Shown: positions 1 through 6,588 of the stretch, one piece after another
How positions within the stretch are numbered: the first letter of the stretch is position 1
Layout of the letters: every line of letters starts with the position of its first letter
IMG/VR virus record: IMGVR_UViG_3300037725_000018
Coordinates: 159,358 to 223,357 of that record
Length of the DNA stretch: 64,000 nt
Strand: one strand, 5' to 3'
Source of the DNA: a virus
Notes under the pieces: model-generated
Database searches by the model: none
The model's input: the letters and a program-made list of their open reading frames with translations, nothing else
Told to the model about the DNA's origin: nothing
Position numbers and translations under genes: made by a program

Positions 1-1
1 A

Positions 2-172
2 GAGAGGGGAATGATTCCCACGATCCAAGAATCCACGTCTTCGCGGGATCGGCGTTCGAAGATCACGGAAGCCACCAAAGAAATTGAGCCGCTTGTGACT
101 TCGGTTCTTGAAGAGTTTGGCCTTGACGACACGAAGGCAGCAAGCCGCTGGAGCAAGGCAGGGCTTTTCTAA
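2..172 (+). CDS. C-terminal fragment of a gene cut by the left window edge
   Basis: An open frame runs in from the window edge and stops at 170-172. The visible end is hydrophilic and ends in the residues KAASRWSKAGLF. No start lies inside the window and the family is not recognisable. An intrinsic terminator follows 18 bases after the stop, so this is probably the last gene of an upstream + strand operon. Confidence 0.5.
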   Translation, partial: ERGMIPTIQESTSSRDRRSKITEATKEIEPLVTSVLEEFGLDDTKAASRWSKAGLF

Positions 173-190
173 AAGGCGTTCGCTTCAAAC

Positions 191-223
191 AAAGGGAAGG
201 GCAAAGGCCCCTTCCCTTTTTTT
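191..223 (+). terminator. Rho-independent terminator
   Basis: Perfect 11-bp stem (191-201 with 209-219), 7-nt loop, then a run of T. It separates the left-edge gene from the small-gene array. Confidence 0.85.
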
Positions 224-251
224 ATTTGAAAGCGATATAGGTGGTACTGAC

Positions 252-431
252 ATGATTGTGCTTTACGAGTCTAGAAAAGAGTGGGGGGAAATCCGCGAAT
301 TTTCTGTTGGTCCCAACCCCACGATAGAGCTTCGGGGAGAAACGTGCTCGATTGAAAACTTAGGTGATAACATTACAACCGTCAAATTCAAAAAAATTAA
401 AATCAAGCGGGCCTTAAAAGAAATTTCATAA
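252..431 (+). CDS. MVVIFE-family small protein, first of array 1
   Basis: 59 residues beginning MIVLYESRKEW, the hallmark of the family: Met, four hydrophobic residues forming a predicted beta-strand, an acidic residue, then charged residues. A second hydrophobic stretch follows (TIELRGETCSIEN), and the C-terminus is a basic helix (KIKIKRALKEI). No Shine-Dalgarno sequence is visible. I chose the ATG at 252 because longer in-frame starts lack the N-terminal signature and run through the terminator. Function unknown. It stands slightly apart, separated from the main array by an unrelated gene. Confidence 0.7.
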   Translation: MIVLYESRKEWGEIREFSVGPNPTIELRGETCSIENLGDNITTVKFKKIKIKRALKEIS

Positions 432-514
432 AAAAGTAGGAACCGGGCTTTATTCTCCCTGTTAAAGCAAACGGAAAAAGAGGGAACCCTTTTCACCAAC
501 GAACCCTGTTTGCT

Positions 515-796
515 ATGAACGCCACGAAAGAAGAGATCCGCGAAAAGTTTTCTCTTCCGTCTGACAGTCGGGCAAGGAAGCTTCGGGACATGTTTTCGAA
601 GCACGTCACGTATCTGGACAAGAGCCTAAACCGGGCTTGGAAGGGTCCGGTCGAAGCGGTTGTGCCGAAAGAGAAGGCTAAAGACATGCGGGAAGCAATG
701 AGCTTCATCGGTGCTCATGTGGATAAGACCGAAAGCCTTCCGGGTGGCCGCGTTCGGCTTTACAGCCGGGGCTACTACGTTCACGTTGGGGCTTAA
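515..796 (+). CDS. Hypothetical protein, 93 aa
   Basis: Unrelated to the surrounding MVVIFE family. It is a basic, largely helical protein with an N-terminal helix containing ATKEEIREKFSLPS and an aromatic C-terminal strand ending RLYSRGYYVHVGA. A hairpin terminator follows within 35 bases, so it closes its own transcript. No family recognised. Confidence 0.6.
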   Translation: MNATKEEIREKFSLPSDSRARKLRDMFSKHVTYLDKSLNRAWKGPVEAVVPKEKAKDMREAMSFIGAHVDKTESLPGGRVRLYSRGYYVHVGA

Positions 797-830
797 ATGA
801 AGCGACAGCTTCCCATTCAAACCCGCAGGA

Positions 831-863
831 AGGCCCACAGGGGGAAACCTCTTGTGGGCCTTT
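831..863 (+). terminator. Intrinsic terminator
   Basis: 9-bp stem AGGCCCACA/TGTGGGCCT with a 13-nt loop and a short T tract. It ends the transcript of the 93-residue gene. Confidence 0.7.
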
Positions 864-953
864 GCCATACCCTTTTCGGTTCCGAAAACTTCTTAGAAAC
901 AATTGTGTGGACAGGCAATATCTACCAGTAGACAAAGAAAAATAACAAAGAAA

Positions 954-1175
954 ATGATTGCAGTTATAGTCTCGACGCCAAAAGACTACGGAGAAGCTTC
1001 AAAGCTTCGGATCTATCTTTCCGTTAATGACGTTTTTAAAGAAGGAAAAAAAGACTCCAAAGAAATTCAGGTTATTTCAACCCCAAATTTCACCCGAAAG
1101 CAAAACAACCAGATTGAAGAAAAGAGTTGGTTTAAAAATATAAGGTCTAAAAAAGAACAAGTAAAAAACCTTTAA
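954..1175 (+). CDS. MVVIFE-family small protein
   Basis: 73 residues beginning MIAVIVSTPKDYGEASKLRI. A central strand (EIQVISTPNF) is followed by a long basic tail. The ATG at 954 gives the family N-terminus. An earlier ATG at 903 would add an uncharacteristic polar leader and is less likely. It opens the continuous part of array 1, and the next gene starts 4 bases after its stop. Confidence 0.7.
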   Translation: MIAVIVSTPKDYGEASKLRIYLSVNDVFKEGKKDSKEIQVISTPNFTRKQNNQIEEKSWFKNIRSKKEQVKNL

Positions 1176-1179
1176 CGGC

Positions 1180-1332
1180 ATGATCATCATACTTAGCGAA
1201 ACAGAAGAAGAAGATTATAAAGTGGAAGAAGTATTTGAATATGGCCCCGCTTCTATGTCTTGGTATCTTACAGATGATGAAGTTTCGAGAGAAGAGATTA
1301 GACACATAAAAAAAGACCTAAAAACATGGTAG
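1180..1332 (+). CDS. MVVIFE-family small protein, 50 aa
   Basis: Starts MIIILSETEEEDYKVEEVFE, one of the more acidic members. The C-terminal half is a charged helix (EVSREEIRHIKKDLKTW). Its 3' end overlaps the next gene by 7 bases, which suggests translational coupling. Function unknown. Confidence 0.65.
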   Translation: MIIILSETEEEDYKVEEVFEYGPASMSWYLTDDEVSREEIRHIKKDLKTW

Positions 1333-1658
1333 TTTTCTTTGAATCAAAAACGGAATTTTCAAATGCGCTTTCGAACTCTACGTCCAAAAACACACTTCTT
1401 GATCTTTCGGTTCGCGTAAACGGTGTTAAGCTTTCGTACGCGGAACACGAAAAGACATACAAAAAACATGTAAGTCCCAAATCTTTAAAGTTAGCGCAGA
1501 AGCAGGGGACGGTATTTGGGCTTTCCGACGAAAAAAAGCGGCTTACTCTGTCCGGTGGAAAGCTTGTATACAATTCGGGTTCATTTGCACTTTCTTCTGC
1601 TTTGTTTTCAACGTTTAAGTCAATATCCGGCTCGCACAAAACTGGCAATATAATATAA
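1326..1658 (+). CDS. MVVIFE-family protein, long member with VNG motif
   Basis: 110 residues, the longest array member. It begins MVVFFESKTEFSNAL and has the sub-motif VRVNGVKLSY, then KHVSPKSL, matching the arrangement in the genes at 2015 and 11227 (VNG plus a hydrophobic-Pro motif). About 45 extra residues follow with a Ser-rich tail, so this copy may carry a C-terminal extension. The start overlaps the previous gene. Confidence 0.7.
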   Translation: MVVFFESKTEFSNALSNSTSKNTLLDLSVRVNGVKLSYAEHEKTYKKHVSPKSLKLAQKQGTVFGLSDEKKRLTLSGGKLVYNSGSFALSSALFSTFKSISGSHKTGNII

Positions 1659-1674
1659 CACAAGTTGAAAACCC

Positions 1675-1845
1675 ATGATTATCGTTGTGTCTGAAAATGA
1701 AAGAGATCGAAGAAGTCTTGTTGGCTTTCCTCTTCACAACAAGGGAGGATGCAAGCACGTACTAAACACAAAGCAATCTAAAGCCGCAAACTTGAAAAAG
1801 TCTATCGTGGCTAGAATTGAAATTGTGAACTTGCACGGTTGGTAA
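1675..1845 (+). CDS. MVVIFE-family small protein, 56 aa
   Basis: Begins MIIVVSENERDRRSLVGFPL. The centre contains HNKGGCKHVL, and the C-terminus is a basic helix then IEIVNLHGW. The sequence just before the ATG (TTGAAAACCC) recurs before other members, for example at 4101. Confidence 0.65.
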   Translation: MIIVVSENERDRRSLVGFPLHNKGGCKHVLNTKQSKAANLKKSIVARIEIVNLHGW

Positions 1846-1851
1846 AAGAAG

Positions 1852-2031
1852 ATGATTTTCATAATGTACGAAACAAAAAAAGAGCAGAGGCGTTCTTACA
1901 TTAACGCAAATGGAGAAGGTTTTTGTTTTTTTGGTTGGGAGGGAATGAAACTTTTGCCGGAAACAAAACTTAAAAGAATTGTAATCGAAAGGTTCAGAGA
2001 AGCTAGAGTGAAAAATGGTCGTCATTTTTGA
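1852..2031 (+). CDS. MVVIFE-family small protein, 59 aa
   Basis: Begins MIFIMYETKKEQRRSY. It carries the central hydrophobic-Pro motif GMKLLPETKL followed directly by a basic helix (KRIVIERFREARVK). The 3' end overlaps the next member by 17 bases in another frame. Function unknown. Confidence 0.65.
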   Translation: MIFIMYETKKEQRRSYINANGEGFCFFGWEGMKLLPETKLKRIVIERFREARVKNGRHF

Positions 2032-2260
2032 AACAGAAAAAGAAGTCGTTGACGCAATTTCATATAAAAACGTTCCCGCAAAGTGGGAAGTCAACGGAAA
2101 ACCAGTAGAGGCAAAAGAGGTTATCGTAATGCCAAATAACCTAACAAAAAATCACTTTCCCGCCCACAAACAAATTGTGAAACGAAATCTTCACGAAAAG
2201 CAAGAAGACCTCTCGATTCTAAAAAAAGTTTGGTCGTTTGCAGCGTCAATCTTCAACTAA
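2015..2260 (+). CDS. MVVIFE-family protein, VNG subgroup
   Basis: 81 residues beginning MVVIFETEKEVVDAI, close to the family consensus. Contains WEVNGKPVEAKEVIVMPNN, which holds both the VNG turn and the central hydrophobic-Pro motif. The C-terminus is longer than average. Its start lies inside the preceding gene. Confidence 0.7.
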   Translation: MVVIFETEKEVVDAISYKNVPAKWEVNGKPVEAKEVIVMPNNLTKNHFPAHKQIVKRNLHEKQEDLSILKKVWSFAASIFN

Positions 2261-2262
2261 AA

Positions 2263-2442
2263 ATGCCCATGCCCATAATCGTCGGAAAAAGAAAGGAGCT
2301 TAAAGAGGCTTACGTTATCCCAATGACACAAAGACAGTCCCGGACCTACAAATGGTTTAAGCATTCTGAAGTAAGAAATATGGGAACTAAGATGGTCAAG
2401 GAGTTAATCAGAGAAATATCATCTGAACTTAAAAGAAATTGA
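2263..2442 (+). CDS. Divergent MVVIFE-family protein
   Basis: 59 residues from the ATG at 2263, or 57 from the one at 2269, beginning MPMPIIVGKRKELKEAYVIP. The first strand is preceded by extra Met/Pro residues, but the central motif (AYVIPMTQ) and the helical basic end (MVKELIREISSELKRN) fit the family. It follows the previous stop by 2 bases. Confidence 0.6.
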   Translation: MPMPIIVGKRKELKEAYVIPMTQRQSRTYKWFKHSEVRNMGTKMVKELIREISSELKRN

Positions 2443-2452
2443 AACCCAAGTT

Positions 2453-2638
2453 ATGTTCATTGTATTTGAAAGCGAAAAAGAGCGAAAAGAAGCTGTAAAC
2501 ACCGACAAATCATCGGTTCGTTCATTTTGGATTGAGGAAGAAATGATTTCAATTAAAAACGTCATGCGGGTTTACAGTTGGGACAACATGCGGCTCGGAA
2601 AGTCTCAGGCACGCAAAAAAGTAGCACATAGGCTTTAA
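2453..2638 (+). CDS. MVVIFE-family small protein, 61 aa
   Basis: Begins MFIVFESEKERKEAVNTDKS. Central segment FWIEEEMISIKNVMRVYSW, then a basic C-terminal helix (GKSQARKKVAHRL). Sits 10 bases after the previous gene. Function unknown. Confidence 0.7.
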   Translation: MFIVFESEKERKEAVNTDKSSVRSFWIEEEMISIKNVMRVYSWDNMRLGKSQARKKVAHRL

Positions 2639-2645
2639 TAAGGAT

Positions 2646-2831
2646 ATGCAAATTATATTCGAGACGTACCTAAAATTTCAAGCTCACTCCACGCCGGAGC
2701 TTAGTTTTTCCGGCTTCAAGGTCGGGGAAGCAAGAGACGTGCCTTCCCGTTGCATCCATGTTAAAAACACAGACACGATCCGGTCTATAAAAAAGCGGCT
2801 TCGAAAAGGGCTCGCGCAAGGCAAAAATTGA
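2646..2831 (+). CDS. MVVIFE-family small protein, 61 aa
   Basis: Begins MQIIFETYLKFQAHSTPELS. Carries FKVGEARDVPSRCIHVKNTD and a strongly basic C-terminal helix (IKKRLRKGLAQGK). The segment before the helix resembles that of the gene at 4710 (VGEAKVPAFNVHVKR), so the two look like close paralogues. Last gene before a short cytosine-rich gap. Confidence 0.7.
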   Translation: MQIIFETYLKFQAHSTPELSFSGFKVGEARDVPSRCIHVKNTDTIRSIKKRLRKGLAQGKN

Positions 2832-2919
2832 CTTCCATATCGAGACCGGGTAGAGAAACGATTTCAAAAGACCTACCCCCCTTCAAATAACAAGTTCAAT
2901 TGACCCCCCCCCCTTAAGG
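2832..2919 (+). promoter_or_regulatory. Intergenic spacer with C tracts, possible regulatory element
   Basis: Contains a run of 6 C and a run of 10 C. The string ATATCGAGACCGGG recurs with one change at about 5120 (ATATTGAGACCGGG), and both are followed by ATTTCA and a C- or G-rich run. This suggests a shared element, but its role is unknown. Confidence 0.35.
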
Positions 2920-3081
2920 ATGGTTTTGATTGCACATTCGCATAAAGAACTTCAAATTGCAGTTAGAATGTCACACGACCTTCTTCTTGTTCACGATTCG
3001 GTTTTCTTTCCCCGCTCTTCATACTGGATTCGAAACAAAGAAAATATGCATCGGTTCATAAAAAGTGATTTGAAAGTGTAA
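2920..3081 (+). CDS. MVVIFE-family small protein, 53 aa
   Basis: Begins MVLIAHSHKELQIAVRMSHD. Centre LLLVHDSVFFPRSSYW has the hydrophobic-Pro motif, then a helix (KENMHRFIKSDLKV). The ATG lies just after the 10-C tract, so slippage there would affect the leader rather than the reading frame. Confidence 0.65.
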   Translation: MVLIAHSHKELQIAVRMSHDLLLVHDSVFFPRSSYWIRNKENMHRFIKSDLKV

Positions 3082-3098
3082 AGATTAGTAGTAACATC

Positions 3099-3308
3099 AT
3101 GGTTGTTGTATATACAAAGAAAACATTAAGGAAGATAGAATCAAAGGTCGTGGAAAAGTTTTTAGAAGAAGATGAGGACGCTTTTATTATGCCAGTGGAG
3201 CTTCCGGTGTTGAACTACAAGACGCAGCGGAGCATTGTCCAAAACGCGATTCAGTCTACGTCGTGGGAAGAATACACAAACCCTGAAATGCGACCTCAAA
3301 ACATATGA
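3099..3308 (+). CDS. MVVIFE-family small protein, 69 aa
   Basis: Begins MVVVYTKKTLRKIESKVVEK. Here the basic helix follows the first strand directly, then the central motif DAFIMPVELPVLNYKTQ and a second helix. Stop and next start share the bases ATGA (3305-3308), typical of translational coupling. Confidence 0.65.
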   Translation: MVVVYTKKTLRKIESKVVEKFLEEDEDAFIMPVELPVLNYKTQRSIVQNAIQSTSWEEYTNPEMRPQNI

Positions 3309-3487
3309 TCATTATCCTTCCAGAAAACGAAAAAGAACACGGGGCAGCTCTTTGGCGTCGGTGGGACAAAAATCCCAAGATACTTGTCCTTCCATACCGA
3401 ATGTCAAGTTTTCAAGGAGAAGGTGGGGCAGCCGTTTTCGGGAGGGTAAGGTTTCACGTAAAAGACAAACTAAGTAAAAAAGCATGA
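3305..3487 (+). CDS. MVVIFE-family small protein, 60 aa
   Basis: Begins MIIILPENEKEHGAALWRRW, with central motif KILVLPYRMSSFQ and a C-terminal strand/helix rich in Arg and Lys. It overlaps the genes on both sides by 4 bases. A different frame stays open here for 80 codons but lacks the signature and is rejected. Confidence 0.65.
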   Translation: MIIILPENEKEHGAALWRRWDKNPKILVLPYRMSSFQGEGGAAVFGRVRFHVKDKLSKKA

Positions 3488-3678
3488 TGGTTTTGATCTT
3501 TCAAGATGAAGAGTAAAGAAGTAAGGTTCTTGAGCAGCCCGGAGCAACCTTTTTTTCAAAAGTCAAATGCCACGACAAGAACATTAGAATTAAAGAAACG
3601 TGTGAATTTCTTCAAGGCAGGCTAAGAAACTCTAAAAAGCTGTCTAAACTTTTGAGGCTAAAAATTAAAACGGCTTAA
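3484..3678 (+). pseudogene. MVVIFE-family member broken by an in-frame TAA
   Basis: Two ATGs (3484 and 3487) open a family-like start, MMVLIFQDEE, then TAA at 3514-3516. The same frame continues without another stop to 3678 and looks coding (RSKVLEQPGATFFSK ... basic helix ending LRLKIKTA). The whole unit is 65 codons, normal family length. This is most simply a nonsense mutation in a formerly intact copy; readthrough cannot be excluded. Confidence 0.6.
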
Positions 3679-3686
3679 TAGAAGAA

Positions 3687-3881
3687 ATGCAAATCATCTT
3701 CAACGACATAGACGAAATCAAATCGTGCATCGAAGAGTCAATATATGCCAACTCGAAAACGCGCACCCTTAGAGGAACAAATGTTTCCATAAACGTTTGG
3801 GACATGTGGCACACCGATTATGTGCGAGCTAATGGAGCAGAGGTTATAAAAAAAGTTAGATCCAAATTGAAAGAAGAATGA
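3687..3881 (+). CDS. MVVIFE-family small protein, 64 aa
   Basis: Begins MQIIFNDIDEIKSCIEESIY. Contains RTLRGTNVSINVWDM, resembling the RGE turn of the first member at 252, then a basic helix (GAEVIKKVRSKLKEE). ATGA overlap with the next gene. Confidence 0.7.
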   Translation: MQIIFNDIDEIKSCIEESIYANSKTRTLRGTNVSINVWDMWHTDYVRANGAEVIKKVRSKLKEE

Positions 3882-4093
3882 TTATATACTTCGAACGTGG
3901 CGAAAAACAAAAAAGCCACCTGCGCGGCCTTTTTGGAAGGCAAAAGAAAACAGACCTTTCCTTCCACTTCGGAAAGATTGAAGACACAGACTGCTATTGG
4001 TATAACATTTCCGGAAACACAAAACGAAAAAGACCGGGTGAAGGTCTTAGAAGCAGAGAGCACTTAAAATTCATAACCGAAATTGCAATTTGA
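3878..4093 (+). CDS. MVVIFE-family small protein, 71 aa
   Basis: Begins MIIYFERGEKQKSHLRGLFG. An Arg/Lys-rich centre is followed by aromatic strands (DLSFHFGKIEDTDCYWYNI) and a C-terminal helix. It starts inside the stop codon of the previous gene. Function unknown. Confidence 0.65.
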   Translation: MIIYFERGEKQKSHLRGLFGRQKKTDLSFHFGKIEDTDCYWYNISGNTKRKRPGEGLRSREHLKFITEIAI

Positions 4094-4100
4094 AAACCCC

Positions 4101-4286
4101 ATGCATATACTTTTTGAGGACACACGCGAATTTAAAAAATACGACGGGACGTTTTATTACTTCAACGGTGGGCCGGAAATTTACGCGCATGAAGCAAGTG
4201 TTTTGACATACAGACGCAAAAAACTTACATTAGACAAACAAAAAAGAAAGCGCGTAAAAAAGAGGCTCAAAAAAAACATCGCATAA
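4101..4286 (+). CDS. MVVIFE-family small protein, 61 aa
   Basis: Begins MHILFEDTREFKKYDGTFYY and ends with a very basic helix (DKQKRKRVKKRLKKNIA). I prefer the ATG at 4101 to an upstream one at 4083 because only it puts the first strand at the N-terminus. The leader is TTTGAAAACCCC, as before the gene at 1675. Confidence 0.7.
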   Translation: MHILFEDTREFKKYDGTFYYFNGGPEIYAHEASVLTYRRKKLTLDKQKRKRVKKRLKKNIA

Positions 4287-4305
4287 CGGCGGCAGCAGGC
4301 AAAAA

Positions 4306-4491
4306 ATGGTTATTATAGTATCGGAAGAAAACACAAAACAAAAAACGTGGACGTTTTACGATAAAAATTTTTTTTCAGATCACAAGACGTGGTTTATCCC
4401 CACGGAGTCTTATGAAATAGAGCAAGGAGAAAGGTTCCCAAGCGTCCGGAGAAAAGCGAATACATCCCATATCATCAAGTCTCTTTCTTAA
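4306..4491 (+). CDS. MVVIFE-family small protein, 61 aa
   Basis: Begins MVIIVSEENTKQKTWTFYDK, then the central motif KTWFIPTESYEIEQGERFP and a short basic C-terminal helix. Separated by only 4 bases from a GTG-started neighbour. Confidence 0.7.
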   Translation: MVIIVSEENTKQKTWTFYDKNFFSDHKTWFIPTESYEIEQGERFPSVRRKANTSHIIKSLS

Positions 4492-4495
4492 ACCA

Positions 4496-4663
4496 GTGAT
4501 TATAGCAATTCCAGAATCCAAATTTGAGTGGCAAGTTTTCTATCAAGACTTACCTTTTAAAGATTTAAAAGTTGTCCCGGAACCCCGAATTTACGATAAC
4601 TACATAGAAATGTCAAGAAAAAGAACGGTTCTTTCGATAATAAAGGAACAAACAACTTCTTGA
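4496..4663 (+). CDS. MVVIFE-family small protein with GTG start
   Basis: 55 residues. The GTG at 4496 gives (M)IIAIPESKFEWQVFYQDL, then the central motif LKVVPEPRIYDN and a helix rich in Lys/Arg. The GTG is inferred from alignment with neighbours, since no ATG lies in a fitting position. Missed if only ATG starts above 60 codons are considered. Confidence 0.6.
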   Translation: MIIAIPESKFEWQVFYQDLPFKDLKVVPEPRIYDNYIEMSRKRTVLSIIKEQTTS

Positions 4664-4665
4664 AA

Positions 4666-4725
4666 ATGATCATCACGATTCCAGCGGAGAATAATAAAGA
4701 AAGAGAAAAATGGGAATGCTTGTAA
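4666..4725 (+). pseudogene. Truncated MVVIFE-family copy, 19 codons
   Basis: ATG at 4666 encodes MIITIPAENNKEREKWECL then stops. The N-terminus is a normal family start, but the central and C-terminal parts are missing. The next member begins inside it at 4710. It could be a relic left by deletion or recombination between adjacent copies, or a very short functional peptide. Confidence 0.45.
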
Positions 4726-4892
4726 TCTTTGAAAATTTTGAAGAAATGGACAAAGTTTCAAAACCGAAGGGAAAGTACGAGCTTGTCGGGGAAGCAAAAG
4801 TCCCCGCGTTCAACGTCCACGTCAAAAGAAACTTCAAACGCCCAAGCGTGTTTAGAAGAGAAATGAAAATAGCTGTGTTCTCTAAGTTGTAA
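4710..4892 (+). CDS. MVVIFE-family small protein, 60 aa
   Basis: Begins MGMLVIFENFEEMDKVSKPK; the second Met at 4716 may be the true start. Segment YELVGEAKVPAFNVHVKRN parallels the gene at 2646. Basic C-terminus. Last intact member before a decayed copy and a long spacer. Confidence 0.65.
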   Translation: MGMLVIFENFEEMDKVSKPKGKYELVGEAKVPAFNVHVKRNFKRPSVFRREMKIAVFSKL

Positions 4893-4894
4893 GA

Positions 4895-5056
4895 GCAAAA
4901 GCAATAAGACAGCCATCCCGACCACTTTTCCTTGGACATGATACAGACAAAGAGTATTACAACATCCGGTCACACAAACCCGAAAGCGGTTTATTAGTAG
5001 GTGGTTTGCATATAAACGGGGAAAAGCTTTCTAGCCATTGGATATATGTCAGGTGA
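4895..5056 (+). pseudogene. Start-less remnant of a VNG-type MVVIFE gene
   Basis: The frame ending at TGA 5054-5056 reads through HDTDKEYYNIRSHKPESGLL and GGLHINGEKLSSHWIYVR. The ING turn followed by a hydrophobic strand matches the VNG subgroup (genes at 1326, 2015, 11227). No ATG/GTG start or N-terminal strand is present, so the 5' part appears lost. Confidence 0.4.
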
Positions 5057-5431
5057 GTGAATGGAAGAAAGCCCCACACAAGGCAAATAAAACCTCACGT
5101 GAGGTAAAATATGGTTTTTATATTGAGACCGGGGCGAAAACCATTTCATTTTTACCGGGGGTACCGATTATAGCAAGTTATTTTTACCCCCACCCCCCTG
5201 TAGAATGTACACAGCCTTGTAGTAGATGGTAGAATGTACATGTGAATTCAAAAAGCCGTTTCAAAACGAAATGCAAAAGCTTCAATTCAAGACAAAGCAC
5301 ATGTAGTTTTTACCGTTTGCAGTTTTGGCATGGAATTTGCCTTCTGCGTCAAAACAAGACGTGTAGCTTTTACAAGGGAGGTGGGCGTTGGCATACAGTT
5401 TGCTTTAAAAAACCATAAACAGATAATTGGC
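5057..5431 (+). promoter_or_regulatory. 375-bp spacer with repeats and hairpin, likely regulatory
   Basis: No convincing gene. It holds a degenerate copy of the CCCCACACAAGGC hairpin (about 5073-5105, with CCTCACGTGAGG), the GAGACCGGGG element shared with 2832-2919, two 11-bp direct repeats TAGAATGTACA (5201-5211 and 5230-5240), and a duplicated promoter-like block ending just before the gene at 5432. Confidence 0.45.
5326..5403 (+). promoter_or_regulatory. Duplicated sigma-54-like promoter motif
   Basis: TGGCATGGAATTTGC (5326-5340) and TGGCATACAGTTTGC (5389-5403) each have GG-N10-GC spacing, the sigma-54 -24/-12 pattern. Both are preceded by TGTAG(T/C)TTTTAC, so a block of about 60 bp is imperfectly duplicated. 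The second copy lies 29 bases before the ATG at 5432. Sigma-54 use is inferred from spacing only. Confidence 0.4.
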
Positions 5432-5593
5432 ATGATTGTTGTTATCGAAAGAAGAGAAGACATAAACGGCTCCAGCCTTAAATTTTTTGATTCTGAAATA
5501 AGGCTAAAAGTAGGCAGGGCAGTTGTTCGTAGGTGGTGCCCGTCTGGGTGGCCTTTACGATACAAAAGAGAGTACATCCGAAAGCATATTTGA
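5432..5593 (+). CDS. MVVIFE-family small protein, 53 aa
   Basis: Begins MIVVIERREDINGSSLKFFD. The C-terminal half is Arg-rich and aromatic (VVRRWCPSGWPLRYKREYIR). An in-frame upstream ATG at 5330 would extend it through the promoter-like repeats and is rejected. First gene after the regulatory spacer. Confidence 0.65.
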   Translation: MIVVIERREDINGSSLKFFDSEIRLKVGRAVVRRWCPSGWPLRYKREYIRKHI

Positions 5594-5612
5594 AAACCAG
5601 TTGAAAAAAGAT

Positions 5613-5786
5613 ATGATCGTTATCCTTGTTGAAGAGAAGGCCAATTCTTTTAGCGTCGAAGACTTTGAAAAAGAAGTTGCAGTTATCCCAAGTGCAAAGG
5701 CGTACGTCTCTCTTTCGGTTCTTTCAAATGTTCAAGGGCTAAAGATGCGGAGGCGACATGTGGATAATGCCATTCGAAAGCTTTAA
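5613..5786 (+). CDS. MVVIFE-family small protein, last of array 1
   Basis: 57 residues beginning MIVILVEEKANSFSVEDFEK, with central motif EVAVIPSAKAYVSL and a basic helix (GLKMRRRHVDNAIRKL). The leader contains two TTGAAAA boxes. It faces the - strand block, from which it is separated by a terminator. Confidence 0.7.
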   Translation: MIVILVEEKANSFSVEDFEKEVAVIPSAKAYVSLSVLSNVQGLKMRRRHVDNAIRKL

Positions 5787-5852
5787 TAGAAGCCTCTGTC
5801 TTTTCTTCTAAGAAGTTTTTCATGTGTGCCCTTGCGGTGGGATAGGCAAATA

Positions 5853-5893
5853 AAAAAAACCCCACACAAGGCAAATTGGCGCCTCGCGTGGGG
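5853..5893 (-). terminator. Terminator of the - strand block, CCCCACAC-type
   Basis: Stem CCCCACACAAGGC (5860-5872) with GCCTCGCGTGGGG (5881-5893). On the - strand it is followed by a run of 8 T. The same hairpin sequence appears at 11510-11543 and, degenerate, near 5073, always at operon boundaries. Confidence 0.8.
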
Positions 5894-5920
5894 AATTGGG
5901 TGCCCGAATGTGGCCGACGT

Positions 5921-6196
5921 TTACAGATTCATCGCCATAGCCGAAGCCAAGTGCTTCAAGAAGTGATGGATATCTCCGTTTTTGAAATCAATCTTTCGAA
6001 TGATCCTTTCAATCCGTTTCCTCTCTTGTCCCCGCGTCTGTTTGATCTGTTCAATCACATTTGAAGCTTGGATGTAGTTGACGGTTCCGTTTTCAGACTC
6101 GACGGTGTAAGTGCGGGTAGTGTCAACGTCTGCTTCCTTGAAGTACGTCGTGATGAAGTCGTTCATCGGCTTTTTGTTTTGTGAAAGAGTCTCCAT
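5921..6196 (-). CDS. Hypothetical protein, 91 aa
   Basis: Begins METLSQNKKPMNDFITTYFK. Mixed charged protein with a helix QIKQTRGQERKRIERIIRKI that is likely RNA- or DNA-binding by its basic face (inference). Longer in-frame starts would run through the hairpin at 6218 and are rejected. Last gene of the - strand block. Confidence 0.6.
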   Translation of the reverse strand: METLSQNKKPMNDFITTYFKEADVDTTRTYTVESENGTVNYIQASNVIEQIKQTRGQERKRIERIIRKIDFKNGDIHHFLKHLASAMAMNL

Positions 6197-6217
6197 TGTC
6201 ACGTCTAACAACACAAT

Positions 6218-6263
6218 TAAAAAACGAGCGCCCCCCAAGGATGTTCCCAAGGGAGGCGCTCGT
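6218..6263 (-). terminator. Terminator, GAGCGCC-type long hairpin
   Basis: ACGAGCGCC...GGCGCTCGT long imperfect stem with internal CCCAAGG/GGGAGG, followed on the - strand by T-rich sequence. A near-copy is at 6589-6634, so the hairpin itself has been duplicated between genes. Confidence 0.7.
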
Positions 6264-6270
6264 CTTGGTT

Positions 6271-6540
6271 TTACCAATCCCAACTGTCCCAATTGTTTTC
6301 GGTTTCAAAAACCACTTCTCCGTCTTCGACTCGCTGAATAATGTTTTTGTTATACAACGTGTACGTTCTCATTCGCCCGTCAGAATACTTCATGACAAGC
6401 GAGTGGTCGGAAGGAAGAGTCTTCGTCTCCCGGCCTTCATTTTTGGAAAAACGAAAGTAATGCTTTGCTTCTTCTTTCCGGTAAAACACATTCAAGTGTT
6501 CATCGGAGAGAACAAAAAACGGGGCTTCGTAATCAAACAT
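6271..6540 (-). CDS. Hypothetical protein, 89 aa
   Basis: Begins MFDYEAPFFVLSDEHLNVFY. Beta-rich with alternating aromatic and charged residues and an acidic, Trp-rich end (ETENNWDSWDW). The start at 6540 is preferred to one at 6648 because the extension would be encoded by the hairpin. No family recognised. Confidence 0.6.
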   Translation of the reverse strand: MFDYEAPFFVLSDEHLNVFYRKEEAKHYFRFSKNEGRETKTLPSDHSLVMKYSDGRMRTYTLYNKNIIQRVEDGEVVFETENNWDSWDW

Positions 6541-6588
6541 GTTTCTGTTTGCTTTTATGAAGTTTCCTCTCTTTAAGCCAGTGCAATA

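Noticed and set aside
5038-5232. A 64-codon + strand frame from a TTG
   Set aside because: It overlaps the degenerate hairpin and repeats, lacks the family signature and has no plausible initiation region.
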